Below are positions 15,019 through 24,021 of a stretch of DNA of 64,000 bases, piece after piece. The position numbers and the translations under genes are program-made. This DNA is from Streptomyces sp. NBC_01485 (GTDB taxonomy: Bacteria; Actinomycetota; Actinomycetes; Streptomycetales; Streptomycetaceae). The stretch spans positions 3,968,001-4,032,000 of the forward strand of contig NZ_CP109435.1 in the NCBI RefSeq assembly GCF_036227125.1, given 5' to 3'. How positions within the stretch are numbered: the stretch's first letter is position 1; each line of letters starts with the position of its first letter. The notes beneath the pieces were generated by a model that worked only from the letters and a program-made list of their open reading frames with translations, made no database searches and was not told where the DNA came from.

Positions 15019-17286
15019 ATGCCCCAGCAGCCCTCAGCCCAACTGCCCGCCTCGGCGCACGTGACCGCCGCCGAGATCTCCCGCGTCGCAGGGGTCACGC
15101 GCGCCACCGTCAGCAACTGGCGCCGTCGCCACGACGACTTCCCCGCTCCCAGCGGGGGCACGGAGAGCAGCCCGCTCTACGACCTGACGGCTGTCCAGGC
15201 ATGGTTGCGGGGGCGCGGGCACACCTCCGCTGCCTCGCCCGCCGAGGAGTTGCGTACGGCGCTGCGTCTGCTCGGGCCCGGCTCGGGTGCGGCGGCGCGG
15301 CTGTTCCCGCTGGTGGCGGCCATGTCCCGCCTCACGCCCGAGGAGCTGGCCGAACTCGCCACCGCGTCCGACGACCAGTTGATCGCCCGCACGGAGAAGG
15401 CCGCAGCCCAGCTCCCCCCGGCTGTGCCCGAGGCCGAGCCGGTCCGCTACGGCCCGGACGATGCGGGCACGGTCCGCGCCCTGCTGGGTTGCGTCCGTGA
15501 GGCCGGAGCGCAGGCCGCCCTCGATGTCCTCGCGGAGCGCGAGCTGGACGAGGGTGCCGCCAGCGGCGTTTACCAGACTCCGGAGGGCCTGGCCCTGCTC
15601 ATGGCGCGGCTCCTGCCCGCCGGCGCGGCCCGTGTCCTCGATCCGGCCTGCGGCAGCGGCACTCTCCTCGCTGCCGCTGCCCGGCAGGGCGCACAGGAGC
15701 TGTTCGGGCAGGACACGCTCCCGGTCCAGGCCCAGCGCAGCGCGGTCCGGCTCCTGCTCGCCGCACCCGGGGCCGACGTGGCGATCCGCGTCGGCGACAG
15801 CCTGCGCGACGACGCCTTCCCCGAGGTCACGGTCGACGCCGTCCTGTCCAACCCGCCTTTCGGCGACCGTGATTGGGGTCATGACGAGCTGGCGTACGAC
15901 CCGAGGTGGGCGTACGGGGTCCCGCCGCGCTTCGAATCCGAGCTGGCCTGGGTGCAGCACGCCCTCGCGCATCTGGAGGCCGGCGGCCACGCGGTCATGC
16001 TGCTGCCGCCCGCACTCGCCTTCCGCTCCTCCGGCCGCCGCATCCGCGCCGAGCTCATCCGCAGCGGGGCCCTGCGAGCAGTCATCTCGCTCCCGGCGCG
16101 TGCCGCGTATCCGCTCCACATCGGTCTGCAGATCTGGGTGCTCCAGCGCCCCGAGCCGGGCGGCGCGGACCGTACGCCGGTGCTGTTCGTCGACGGTGAG
16201 GGCGAGCAGCGGGACGCCACCACGGGAACACCTGGCGCGACCGTTGCGTCCACGGCCGGCTTCGGCACACGCGGCGGCTCGCGCCCTGGCCGGTCCGGCT
16301 CTTCCTCTTCCGCCGCCTCCTCTTCCTCTGGTTCCTCTGGTTCCTCTGGTTCCACCTTCGACTGGGCGGGGCTGACCGGCAGGGTCCTCACCCAGTGGGC
16401 CGCGTTCACCGCAGCCCCCGACACCTACGCCGACGAGCCCGGCGTCGCCCGCGCGGTGCCGCTCGTCGACCTCCTCGACGATGTCGTCGACGTCACCCCG
16501 GCCCGCCATGTGAGGGCGACGGCAGCTGACATCGACCCGGCAGCCCTGGCCCGGCGCGTCGCCGAGCTGCACGGGCAACTGGCCGAGCAAGTCGCTGCCC
16601 TGGCAGGCGCCTCAGAGTCCGGCGGCTGGCAGCCGTCCGGGGCGTCAGCCCGCGAGTGGCGTACGGCGACCGTCTCCGACCTTGCGCGCGGCGGGGCCCT
16701 GACCGTGCTGCGGGCGGCGACGCCCGGGACGCGAGGCTCCAAGGGCGCCGCCGCCCCTGCCGCAGACCGGCCGGTCCTCACCGCCCTGGACATCTCAGCC
16801 GGAAACCCACCGTCCGGCGGCGCCGGTGACGTCCACTCTGACGCCACGCAGCCTGTCGCCGCCGGAGACGTCCTCGTACGCGCAGTCGCGGGCGGCGGCG
16901 ACGCGGCCGCGATGACCCGGGTCGCGGACGACCAGGACGCCGGAGCCCTGCTCGGTCCGAACGTCCACCTCCTACGCCCCGACCCGGCCCGCCTCGACCC
17001 GTGGTTCCTGGCCGGATTCCTCGGCGCCGAGGACAACATCGCCTCCGCGTCCACCGGCAGCACCCACGTGCACGTCGCACCCGGCCGCCTGCGCGTACCG
17101 CTGCTGCCCCTGGAGCAACAGCGGCGCTACGGGGAGGCCTTCCGCCGCGTGCACGAGCTACGCGCGGCCGTTCGCCGAACCGCCGGCCTCGCCGCCGACA
17201 CCGCGGCCACTCTTACCACCGGCCTCACCGCCGGCGTACTCCTGCCACCGGACACCCCGGACAGCAGACCCGGCCGTTCCGCCTGA
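15019..17286 (+). CDS. N6-adenine DNA methyltransferase fused to HTH and target-recognition domains
   Basis: The 755-residue protein starts at ATG 15019 after CGAGAGGAGCAGC. An N-terminal helix-turn-helix (AAEISRVAGVTRATVSNWRR) is followed by helices, then a HsdM-like catalytic domain: motif I DPACGSGTLL near 207 and NPPFGD (motif IV) near 277. A Ser-rich linker near 425-445 leads to a C-terminal half-specificity domain (GDVLVRAV, GPNVHLLRPD, PLLPLEQQRRYGEAFRRV) ending in helices, as in HsdS. It therefore seems to carry its own specificity, like a type IIG enzyme, but no PD-(D/E)xK nuclease motif is evident. It precedes hsdM on the same strand by 90 bases. It could protect self DNA for the divergent SMC/helicase operon; that is inference. 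Confidence 0.82.
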   Translation: MPQQPSAQLPASAHVTAAEISRVAGVTRATVSNWRRRHDDFPAPSGGTESSPLYDLTAVQAWLRGRGHTSAASPAEELRTALRLLGPGSGAAARLFPLVAAMSRLTPEELAELATASDDQLIARTEKAAAQLPPAVPEAEPVRYGPDDAGTVRALLGCVREAGAQAALDVLAERELDEGAASGVYQTPEGLALLMARLLPAGAARVLDPACGSGTLLAAAARQGAQELFGQDTLPVQAQRSAVRLLLAAPGADVAIRVGDSLRDDAFPEVTVDAVLSNPPFGDRDWGHDELAYDPRWAYGVPPRFESELAWVQHALAHLEAGGHAVMLLPPALAFRSSGRRIRAELIRSGALRAVISLPARAAYPLHIGLQIWVLQRPEPGGADRTPVLFVDGEGEQRDATTGTPGATVASTAGFGTRGGSRPGRSGSSSSAASSSSGSSGSSGSTFDWAGLTGRVLTQWAAFTAAPDTYADEPGVARAVPLVDLLDDVVDVTPARHVRATAADIDPAALARRVAELHGQLAEQVAALAGASESGGWQPSGASAREWRTATVSDLARGGALTVLRAATPGTRGSKGAAAPAADRPVLTALDISAGNPPSGGAGDVHSDATQPVAAGDVLVRAVAGGGDAAAMTRVADDQDAGALLGPNVHLLRPDPARLDPWFLAGFLGAEDNIASASTGSTHVHVAPGRLRVPLLPLEQQRRYGEAFRRVHELRAAVRRTAGLAADTAATLTTGLTAGVLLPPDTPDSRPGRSA
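16323..16349 (+). repeat. Three 9-bp units in the methylase linker
   Basis: TTCCTCTGG occurs three times head to tail, with further degenerate TCTTCC units before it. It encodes a Ser/Gly linker between catalytic and recognition domains. Unit length is a multiple of three, so slippage would change linker length, not frame. Confidence 0.8.
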
Positions 17287-17376
17287 AACGCCCCACACGT
17301 CCCACCGCACACGACCACACTGGATCCCTGCCGTCCCCCGCCCGGACGGCGCTTTTCGGAAGGAAGCCGGGACCTC

Positions 17377-19386
17377 TTGAACAGCAGTAAGCACACGGAG
17401 CTGGCGAACCACGCCTGGTCCGTCGCCGATCTCCTGCGCGGCGACTACAAGCAGTCCGACTACGGCAAGGTCATCCTGCCGTTCACCGTGCTGCGCCGCC
17501 TGGAGTGCGTCCTGGAGCCGACGCGCGACAAGGTCGTCGAGACCGTCGCCAGGTTCGCGGGCCAGGAGATCGACACCGACCACTTCCTGCGCAAGGCCTC
17601 GGGCAACTCCTTCTACAACAAGAGCGACCTCACGCTGCGGAAGATCGCGGCCGACCCGCAGAACGCGGCGAAGAACCTGCAGATCTACGTCGGTGCCTTC
17701 TCCGACAACGCCCGCGAGGTCCTCGACAAGTACGAGTTCAACCAGCAGGTCAGGAAGCTCGACGGCGCGAACCTGCTCTACCAGGTCATCGGAAAGTTCA
17801 CCGACCTCGACCTGCACCCCGACGTCGTGCCCAACCACAACATGGGCTACATCTTCGAGGAGTTGATCCGCCGCTTCGCCGAGCAGTCGAACGAGACCGC
17901 GGGTGAGCACTTCACCCCGCGCGAGGTCATCAAGCTGATGGTCAACCTGCTGGTGGCGCCCGACGCGGACGCCCTCAGCCTGCCTGGTGTCGTCCGCACG
18001 GTCATGGATCCGGCCTGCGGCACGGGCGGCATGCTCAGCGCCGCCGACGACCGCATCAAAGCCCTCAACCCGGACGCGACGGTCGAGGTGTACGGGCAGG
18101 AGCTCAACCCCGAGTCCTGGGCGATCTGCCGCTCCGACCTCATGATCAAGGGCCAGGACCCGGAGAACATCCGCTTCGGCAACTCCTTCTCCGACGACGG
18201 CCACTCCCGCCGCAGGTTCGACTACCTCCTCGCCAACCCGCCGTTCGGCGTGGAGTGGAAGAAGGTCAAGGAGGAGGTCGAGTACGAGCACAGGTCGCTC
18301 GGCGACGCCGGCCGCTTCGGCGCGGGCCTGCCGCGCATCAACGACGGCTCGCTGCTCTTCCTCCAGCACATGATCTCGAAGATGAAGCCGGTGGACGTGA
18401 ACGGCGGGGGCGGCTCCCGCATCGCCATCGTCTTCAACGGCTCCCCGCTGTTCAGCGGCGCGGCGGGGTCTGGTGAGTCGGAGATCCGACGTTGGATCCT
18501 GGAGAACGACTGGCTGGAGGCGATCGTCGCCCTCCCGGATCAGATCTTCTACAACACCGGCATCTCCACGTACTTCTGGATCCTCACCAACCGCAAGGAC
18601 GCCGACCACACGGGCAAGGTCGTCCTGCTCGACGCGCGCGACCAGTGGCAGAAGATGCGCAAGTCGCTGGGCGACAAGCGCAAGGAGTTGGGCGACGGGA
18701 CGAACGGCCGCCCCAACCACATCGGCGACATCACCCGCCTGTACGCGGAGGCGGTGCAGGTCGCGAAGGACACCGAGCACCCGCTGCACGGCAAGGTCAA
18801 GGTCTTCGCGAACGAGGACTTCGGCTACCAGCGCATCACCGTCGAACGCCCGCTGAAGCTGCGCTTCGAGGTCACGGAGGAGACGTTGGCGGCGCTGGAG
18901 GAGTCCAAGCCAATCCAGAAGCTGCCGGCCGCTTCGGTTTTCTTCGACGCCATCGAGTCGATGCAGGTTCGATCCTGGGCCACCAAGTCGGAGGCGTGGC
19001 TGGCGCTCAAGGACGCGGTCGTACAGGCCGGGTCGACCTGGCCGACAGGCGCGCCGTTCAACAAGGCGCTGCGGGACGCAATCGGCGTACGGGACCCGGG
19101 GGGCGAGGTCCAGATGGTGAAGGGCAAGCCGGAACCGGACACGGACCTGCGGGACTACGAGAACGTTCCGCTGGGCGAGGACGTCGAGGACTACCTCAAG
19201 CGCGAGGTGCTGCCGCACGTGCCGGACGCGTGGATCGACCACACGAAGACGAAGGTCGGCTACGAGATCCCGTTCACCCGGCACTTCTACGTGTACAAGC
19301 CGCCGAGGCCGCTGGCGGAGATCGACGCGGAGTTGAAGTCGCTGGATGCGGAGATTCAGGCGCTGCTGGGTGAGGTGACGGAATGA
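17377..19386 (+). CDS. hsdM: Type I restriction-modification system, DNA methylase subunit
   Basis: The start is TTG 17377 (MNSSKHTEL), with GGAAGGAAG about 12 bases upstream; no better in-frame start was found. The N-terminal HsdM helical domain (ANHAWSVADLLRGDYKQSDY) precedes motif I DPACGTGGM near 210 and NPPFGVEW (motif IV, NPPF) near 286. Residues FTPREVIKLMV just before motif I are typical of HsdM. At 669 residues it is on the long side because of an extended C-terminus. Its stop overlaps the hsdS start as ATGA (19383-19386). The enzyme methylates adenine in the bipartite target set by HsdS. Confidence 0.95.
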   Translation: MNSSKHTELANHAWSVADLLRGDYKQSDYGKVILPFTVLRRLECVLEPTRDKVVETVARFAGQEIDTDHFLRKASGNSFYNKSDLTLRKIAADPQNAAKNLQIYVGAFSDNAREVLDKYEFNQQVRKLDGANLLYQVIGKFTDLDLHPDVVPNHNMGYIFEELIRRFAEQSNETAGEHFTPREVIKLMVNLLVAPDADALSLPGVVRTVMDPACGTGGMLSAADDRIKALNPDATVEVYGQELNPESWAICRSDLMIKGQDPENIRFGNSFSDDGHSRRRFDYLLANPPFGVEWKKVKEEVEYEHRSLGDAGRFGAGLPRINDGSLLFLQHMISKMKPVDVNGGGGSRIAIVFNGSPLFSGAAGSGESEIRRWILENDWLEAIVALPDQIFYNTGISTYFWILTNRKDADHTGKVVLLDARDQWQKMRKSLGDKRKELGDGTNGRPNHIGDITRLYAEAVQVAKDTEHPLHGKVKVFANEDFGYQRITVERPLKLRFEVTEETLAALEESKPIQKLPAASVFFDAIESMQVRSWATKSEAWLALKDAVVQAGSTWPTGAPFNKALRDAIGVRDPGGEVQMVKGKPEPDTDLRDYENVPLGEDVEDYLKREVLPHVPDAWIDHTKTKVGYEIPFTRHFYVYKPPRPLAEIDAELKSLDAEIQALLGEVTE

Positions 19387-20693
19387 CCCCCACCACGGAC
19401 GGCTGGATCGCTGGCGCACCTGTTCAATGGACGCGGGGACGCATCAAGAATCTCATCGCATCGTCCACCAATGGAACGTGGGGTGGTGAACCTGCCGAAG
19501 ACGGTAGCGATGTCCGCTGTATTCGCGCCGCCGACTTCGACCGTGTGGGGCGTCGAGCGAAGGCCGATGGGGCTCCGTTGCGAAGCGTCGACGCATCATC
19601 GCTACGGCAGCATCTCCTGCATCCTGGCGACCTGATCCTCGAAAAGTCGGGGGGAGGCGAAAAGCAGCCCGTCGGCATGGCTGTTCTCTACGACGGAGCA
19701 GAGAAGGCAGTGTGCTCTAATTTCTGCTCTCGGATTTCCCCCGAATCTGCTGTCGACTCTCGCTTCCTGACCTACGTATTCGCCGCTGCATACGGTCAGG
19801 GGCTGACACAGAGTGCCATCAAGCAGACCACGGGTATCCAAAACTTGGATGCTGGAGCCTTCTTTTCTTCGCCGTGGGCATATCCAGGGTTGGAGGAGCA
19901 GCGCCGCATCGCCGACTTCCTCGACGCCGAGACCAGCAAGCTAGCTCGAATCGAGCTCCTTTCCAGCAAATTCTCACACCTCCTAGGCGAGCGGCAGGCG
20001 TCGCTGCTGTCGAATTGCTTCTCGTCACGCACGACGGAGGCTGGCGGCACGCTTCCGGTCAATCTTGCATTGCGACGTGTCGTAAATCGATGGATCGACT
20101 ATCGCGGGGCAACACCCGAAAAGACTGTATCCGGGGTCCCATTGGTCACTGCCAAGAACATTCGCGATGGAAAGATCGACATGGCTGCAAGTCGCGAGTA
20201 CATTGCCGAAGACGCCTACAGCGATTGGATGCGTCGTGGGCTACTCATGCACGGCGACGTGTTGTTGACCACTGAGGCTCCGCTCGGACAGGTGGCAATG
20301 GTCGATGATCCAGGGGTCGCTCTCGCGCAGCGTGTAATTGTACTCAGGGCCGATCAGAGGTTCTGTAGTCCGGAATGGCTTTACTGGTACCTGCGTTCAC
20401 CCCAGGGCCAGGCGGAGTTGGAACTCCGGGCTACCGGATCGACCGCCTTGGGTATCAAGGCCGACAGGCTGCGTGGAGTTCCCATTCTCGTTTTGAAACC
20501 CGCAGAGGCAAAAGAACGCTTGGCGCAATTGCAGAGCCAGGTGTCTCAGATCGAAAGCCTGCAGGGTGAGTTGTCAAGACAGCGAGCGCTGATCGCCGAA
20601 CGCCGCCAAGCCCTCATCACCGCCGCCGTAACCGGCCAGTTCGACGTATCCACCGCCAGCGAACGCAACGTAACGGACGGAGGCACCGCGTAG
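19383..20693 (+). CDS. hsdS: Type I restriction-modification system, specificity subunit
   Basis: The 436-residue protein has two target-recognition domains, each followed by a helical spacer: first YPGLEEQRRIADFLDAETSKLARIELL, then LQSQVSQIESLQGELSRQRALIAERRQALI near the C-terminus. These are the conserved HsdS regions that set spacing of the bipartite site. GC content and third-codon-position GC are visibly lower inside both recognition domains than in hsdM or hsdR, as expected for swapped domains. The start overlaps hsdM by ATGA, and hsdR starts two bases after the stop, so M, S and R form one operon. The DNA target cannot be read from sequence. Confidence 0.95.
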   Translation: MTPTTDGWIAGAPVQWTRGRIKNLIASSTNGTWGGEPAEDGSDVRCIRAADFDRVGRRAKADGAPLRSVDASSLRQHLLHPGDLILEKSGGGEKQPVGMAVLYDGAEKAVCSNFCSRISPESAVDSRFLTYVFAAAYGQGLTQSAIKQTTGIQNLDAGAFFSSPWAYPGLEEQRRIADFLDAETSKLARIELLSSKFSHLLGERQASLLSNCFSSRTTEAGGTLPVNLALRRVVNRWIDYRGATPEKTVSGVPLVTAKNIRDGKIDMAASREYIAEDAYSDWMRRGLLMHGDVLLTTEAPLGQVAMVDDPGVALAQRVIVLRADQRFCSPEWLYWYLRSPQGQAELELRATGSTALGIKADRLRGVPILVLKPAEAKERLAQLQSQVSQIESLQGELSRQRALIAERRQALITAAVTGQFDVSTASERNVTDGGTA

Positions 20694-20695
20694 CC

Positions 20696-23600
20696 ATGAG
20701 CCCGATCCACACGGAGTCCGCCTTCGGTGACGCCATCGTCGCCGCCATGGTCGAGTGCGGCTGGCGCGAAGCGCGCCCGCAGGACTACCGGGCCGATCTC
20801 GGCCTGGACACCAACGAGTTGTTCACCTTCATCGGGGCGACCCAGCCCGACGAGTGGAACGAACTGCTCACCGTCTACGGCGGAGACCCGAACGAGGCGC
20901 AGCGCGGGTTCGCCGGCCGACTCGACCAGGCCATTGCCACCAACGGGCTCCTCGATGTTCTCCGCAACGGCGTCAAGGACCGGGGTGTCCTGCTCCGTGT
21001 TGCCTACTTCAAGCCGAACCTCGTCGCCCACGACTCCGTGCTCGACGGCTACCGGGCCAACCGTCTCACCGTCGTCCGCGAACTCGTGTACGCGACGAAG
21101 CAGGCCGACTGGGGCAACAAGCTCGACCTCGCCCTCTTCCTCAACGGAATCCCCGTCGCCACGGCCGAGTTGAAGAACCCGCTGACCAAGCAGGGGGTGG
21201 CAAAGGCCAAGGAGCAGTACCGCACCGACCGCGACCCCACCGAGCTGATCTTCACGCGTCGGGTCGTCGCGAACTTCGCCGTCGACCCGGACCTGGTCTT
21301 CGTCGCCACCCAGCTCAAGGGCAAGAACACCCGGTTCCTCCCGTTCAACACCGGCTCCAACGGCCCCGGTCAGCCGGGCGGCGCAGGCAACCCGGACCCG
21401 ACCGCCTTCGGCACGTACGCGACCTCCTACCTCTGGGAGCAGGTCTGGCAGCCGGACAACTGGCTGGACCTGCTCCAGCGGTTCGTGCACCTGTACAAGA
21501 GCAAGTCGCCCGGCGGCGGCACCACCAAGACGATGGTCTTCCCCCGGTTCCAGCAGTGGGACGCGGTCAAGAAGCTCACCGCGCACGCCGCAACGCACGG
21601 CGCGGGCCACGACTACCTGGTCATGGCCTCGGCCGGCTCGGGCAAGTCGAACACCATCGGCTGGCTCGCGCACCGCCTCAGCGACCTGCACACCCCGACC
21701 GACCCCCGCGAACTCGACGCCGAGGCCATGGCCAAGGGCCTCCAGCCGGGCGTGCCGGTCTTCGACAAGGTCATCGTCATCACCGACCGCCGCAACCTGG
21801 ACGCCCAACTCCGGGAAACGGTCGGCAACTTCGAGCAGACCGCAGGCCTCGTCGTGAAGATCGACGAGAAGTACGGGGCGAAGGGCGAGCAACTCGCCAA
21901 GGCCCTCTCCCGCGACACCGGGAAGATCGTCACCGTCACCCTGCACTCCTTCCCGGCGCTGCTCGACTACCTCCAGCGCAACCCCACCGAGATCCGGGGC
22001 AGCCGCTTCGCGATCATCGTGGACGAGGCGCACTCCTCGCAGTCCGGCGACGCCGCCACCGCCGTACGGTCCGCCCTGCGCGACCTCGGCCTGGACTCCG
22101 ACTCGGACGACGCGGGCGCGACCACGGTCAAGGCCCCGGCGACTGCCACCCTCGACGAGCAGCTCAAGAAGAGGGCCGAGCAGCGTTCCCGCGCCGCGAA
22201 CCTCTCCTACTTCGCGTTCACCGCCACGCCGAAGGCCAAGACCCTCGAACTCTTCGGCACGCTCCAGGACATCGACGGCAAGGCGACCTACCGGCCCTTC
22301 CACACGTACTCCATGCGGCAGGCGATCGAGGAGGGCTTCATCCTCGATCCGTTGCGCAACTACGTCACGTACAACACGTATTGGAAGCTGGTGAACCAGA
22401 ACCCCGACGAGCGGGAGGTCGACCCGTCGAAGGCGAACTCTCTGCTCGCCCGGTACGCGCTCACCCATGACTCGACGGTCGCCCAGCACGCCCAGGTGAT
22501 CGTGGAGCACTTCGTGGCGCACAGCCGGGGCCGCCTCGGCGGGCGGGCCAAGTCCATGGTGGTGACCGCCTCACGGCAGTCCGCCGTGCAGATGGCGCGC
22601 GCGATCAAGAGCTACATCAAGGACCGGGACTACGACACCAAGTACCCCGACCTGGGTGTCCTCGTCGCCTTCTCCGGCTCACTCACAGTCGACGGCGAGG
22701 AGACCACCGAGCCGAAGGAGAACGGCGGGCTGTCGGAGAGCGCGCTGCCGAAGGCGTTCGGGTACACGCGTGCCGACGACAAGGCCGCCCGAGCCGGCGG
22801 TGCGGGCCAGCGCGAGTACAGGATTCTGGTCGTGGCGGAGAAGTACCAGACCGGCTTCGACCAGCCGCTGCTGACGACGATGTACGTCAACAAGACGCTG
22901 ACCGGCATCTCCGCCGTCCAGACCCTGTCCCGGCTGAACCGGACCGCCGAGCGCAAAACCCAGGCCGACCTGGCGGTACTGGACTTCGTCAACGACGCCG
23001 AAGACATACAGGACTCCTTCCGCCCGTACTTCGAGGAGGCGAACACCCTCCCCTCCGACCCCAACCTGCTCTACACCGCGCAGAGCCGGGTCATGCAGGC
23101 GCCGATCCTGTCCGGGCAGGAGATGGACGAGTTCGCCGCCGCGTACTTCGCGGCCAAGGAGAAGGCGGCAGGCTCACAGTCCAAGTGGGAGAAGCTGCAC
23201 GCCGAGCTGTACCGGCTGCTCTCCCCCGCCGTCGCCCGCTTCACGCCCCTGCTCGAAAGCGAGGACGAGGACGACCAGGAGACGGCGGAGGGCTTCCGCG
23301 CCGACCTCAACGACTACGTCAGGAAGTACGGCTTCCTCGCTCAGATCGTCCCCTACCGGGACGCCGAGCTGGAGCGGCTGCATCTCTACGGCCGCTACCT
23401 CCTCAACCGGCTGCCGCGCCGCGCGGACGGAGGCGTGGACATAGGCGAGATCGACCTCAGCCATATGCGGGTGGAGAAGACCGGCGAGTACGACGTCTCC
23501 CTCACTGCCGAGGGGCCGACGACGATGCAGGGCTTCGGCGACGGCTCGGGCGGTGCGAAGGAGGCGGAGAAGTCGCTGCTCTCGCAGTTGATCGACAAAT

Positions 23601-23896
23601 TCAATGAACGCTTCGGCACCGAGTTCACCGAGCAGGACGTCATCCGCCCGTTCGAGGAGGCCAAGGCCGACCCGAAGGTGCGGGCGGCGGCCGTCGTCAA
23701 CGACGAGGACAACTTCGGACTCGTCTTCGACAACGTCTTCGCGGACAAGATGGCCGACCACATCGACACCATCGCGGGCATGGGCCGCCAGTACTTCGGC
23801 CCCGACAAGGGCTTCAAGTCCAGCCTGGACCGCAGCGCCCGCAAGGCCGCGTGGCGGATGATCCGCCGCGAGGAGGGCCTGGACGACGACGTCTGA
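20696..23896 (+). CDS. hsdR: Type I restriction-modification system, endonuclease/translocase subunit
   Basis: The 1066-residue protein carries the N-terminal PD-(D/E)xK nuclease core (DLALFLNGIPVATAELK near 145-157), Walker A ASAGSGKSN near 310, DEAH (VDEAHSSQ) near 442, FTATPK (motif III) near 507 and QTLSRLNR (motif VI) near 745, followed by the C-terminal helical domain that binds HsdM. All motifs look intact, so restriction should be active. The last 70 bases plus the following 43 are repeated at 26756-26868, joined there to another gene. A long region without other genes between hsdS and hsdR is absent, so the operon is compact. Confidence 0.95.
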   Translation: MSPIHTESAFGDAIVAAMVECGWREARPQDYRADLGLDTNELFTFIGATQPDEWNELLTVYGGDPNEAQRGFAGRLDQAIATNGLLDVLRNGVKDRGVLLRVAYFKPNLVAHDSVLDGYRANRLTVVRELVYATKQADWGNKLDLALFLNGIPVATAELKNPLTKQGVAKAKEQYRTDRDPTELIFTRRVVANFAVDPDLVFVATQLKGKNTRFLPFNTGSNGPGQPGGAGNPDPTAFGTYATSYLWEQVWQPDNWLDLLQRFVHLYKSKSPGGGTTKTMVFPRFQQWDAVKKLTAHAATHGAGHDYLVMASAGSGKSNTIGWLAHRLSDLHTPTDPRELDAEAMAKGLQPGVPVFDKVIVITDRRNLDAQLRETVGNFEQTAGLVVKIDEKYGAKGEQLAKALSRDTGKIVTVTLHSFPALLDYLQRNPTEIRGSRFAIIVDEAHSSQSGDAATAVRSALRDLGLDSDSDDAGATTVKAPATATLDEQLKKRAEQRSRAANLSYFAFTATPKAKTLELFGTLQDIDGKATYRPFHTYSMRQAIEEGFILDPLRNYVTYNTYWKLVNQNPDEREVDPSKANSLLARYALTHDSTVAQHAQVIVEHFVAHSRGRLGGRAKSMVVTASRQSAVQMARAIKSYIKDRDYDTKYPDLGVLVAFSGSLTVDGEETTEPKENGGLSESALPKAFGYTRADDKAARAGGAGQREYRILVVAEKYQTGFDQPLLTTMYVNKTLTGISAVQTLSRLNRTAERKTQADLAVLDFVNDAEDIQDSFRPYFEEANTLPSDPNLLYTAQSRVMQAPILSGQEMDEFAAAYFAAKEKAAGSQSKWEKLHAELYRLLSPAVARFTPLLESEDEDDQETAEGFRADLNDYVRKYGFLAQIVPYRDAELERLHLYGRYLLNRLPRRADGGVDIGEIDLSHMRVEKTGEYDVSLTAEGPTTMQGFGDGSGGAKEAEKSLLSQLIDKFNERFGTEFTEQDVIRPFEEAKADPKVRAAAVVNDEDNFGLVFDNVFADKMADHIDTIAGMGRQYFGPDKGFKSSLDRSARKAAWRMIRREEGLDDDV

Positions 23897-23939
23897 TCCG
23901 TATGCCCCGGCTGGATGTGCCGGCCAGGGCGCCCTTGGA
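23827..23939 (+). repeat. hsdR 3' end, direct repeat copy 1
   Basis: This copy covers the last codons of hsdR (RSARKAAWRMIRREEGLDDDV), its stop and 43 downstream bases. Copy 2 at 26756-26868 is about 90 per cent identical over 113 bases. In copy 2 the downstream part leads straight into the ribosome-binding site of the DUF6247 gene. Confidence 0.9.
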
Positions 23940-24021
23940 GCAAGACCTCGGCCTCTGCCCGGCGATCACCGCGCGCACCCCGCCGACCCTCAACTACGAG
24001 AAGCCACTTCGGGAGCGGGCA

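Noticed and set aside
17158..19419. Long minus-strand frame opposite hsdM
   Set aside because: Shadow frame without motifs; hsdM motifs are clear on the plus strand.
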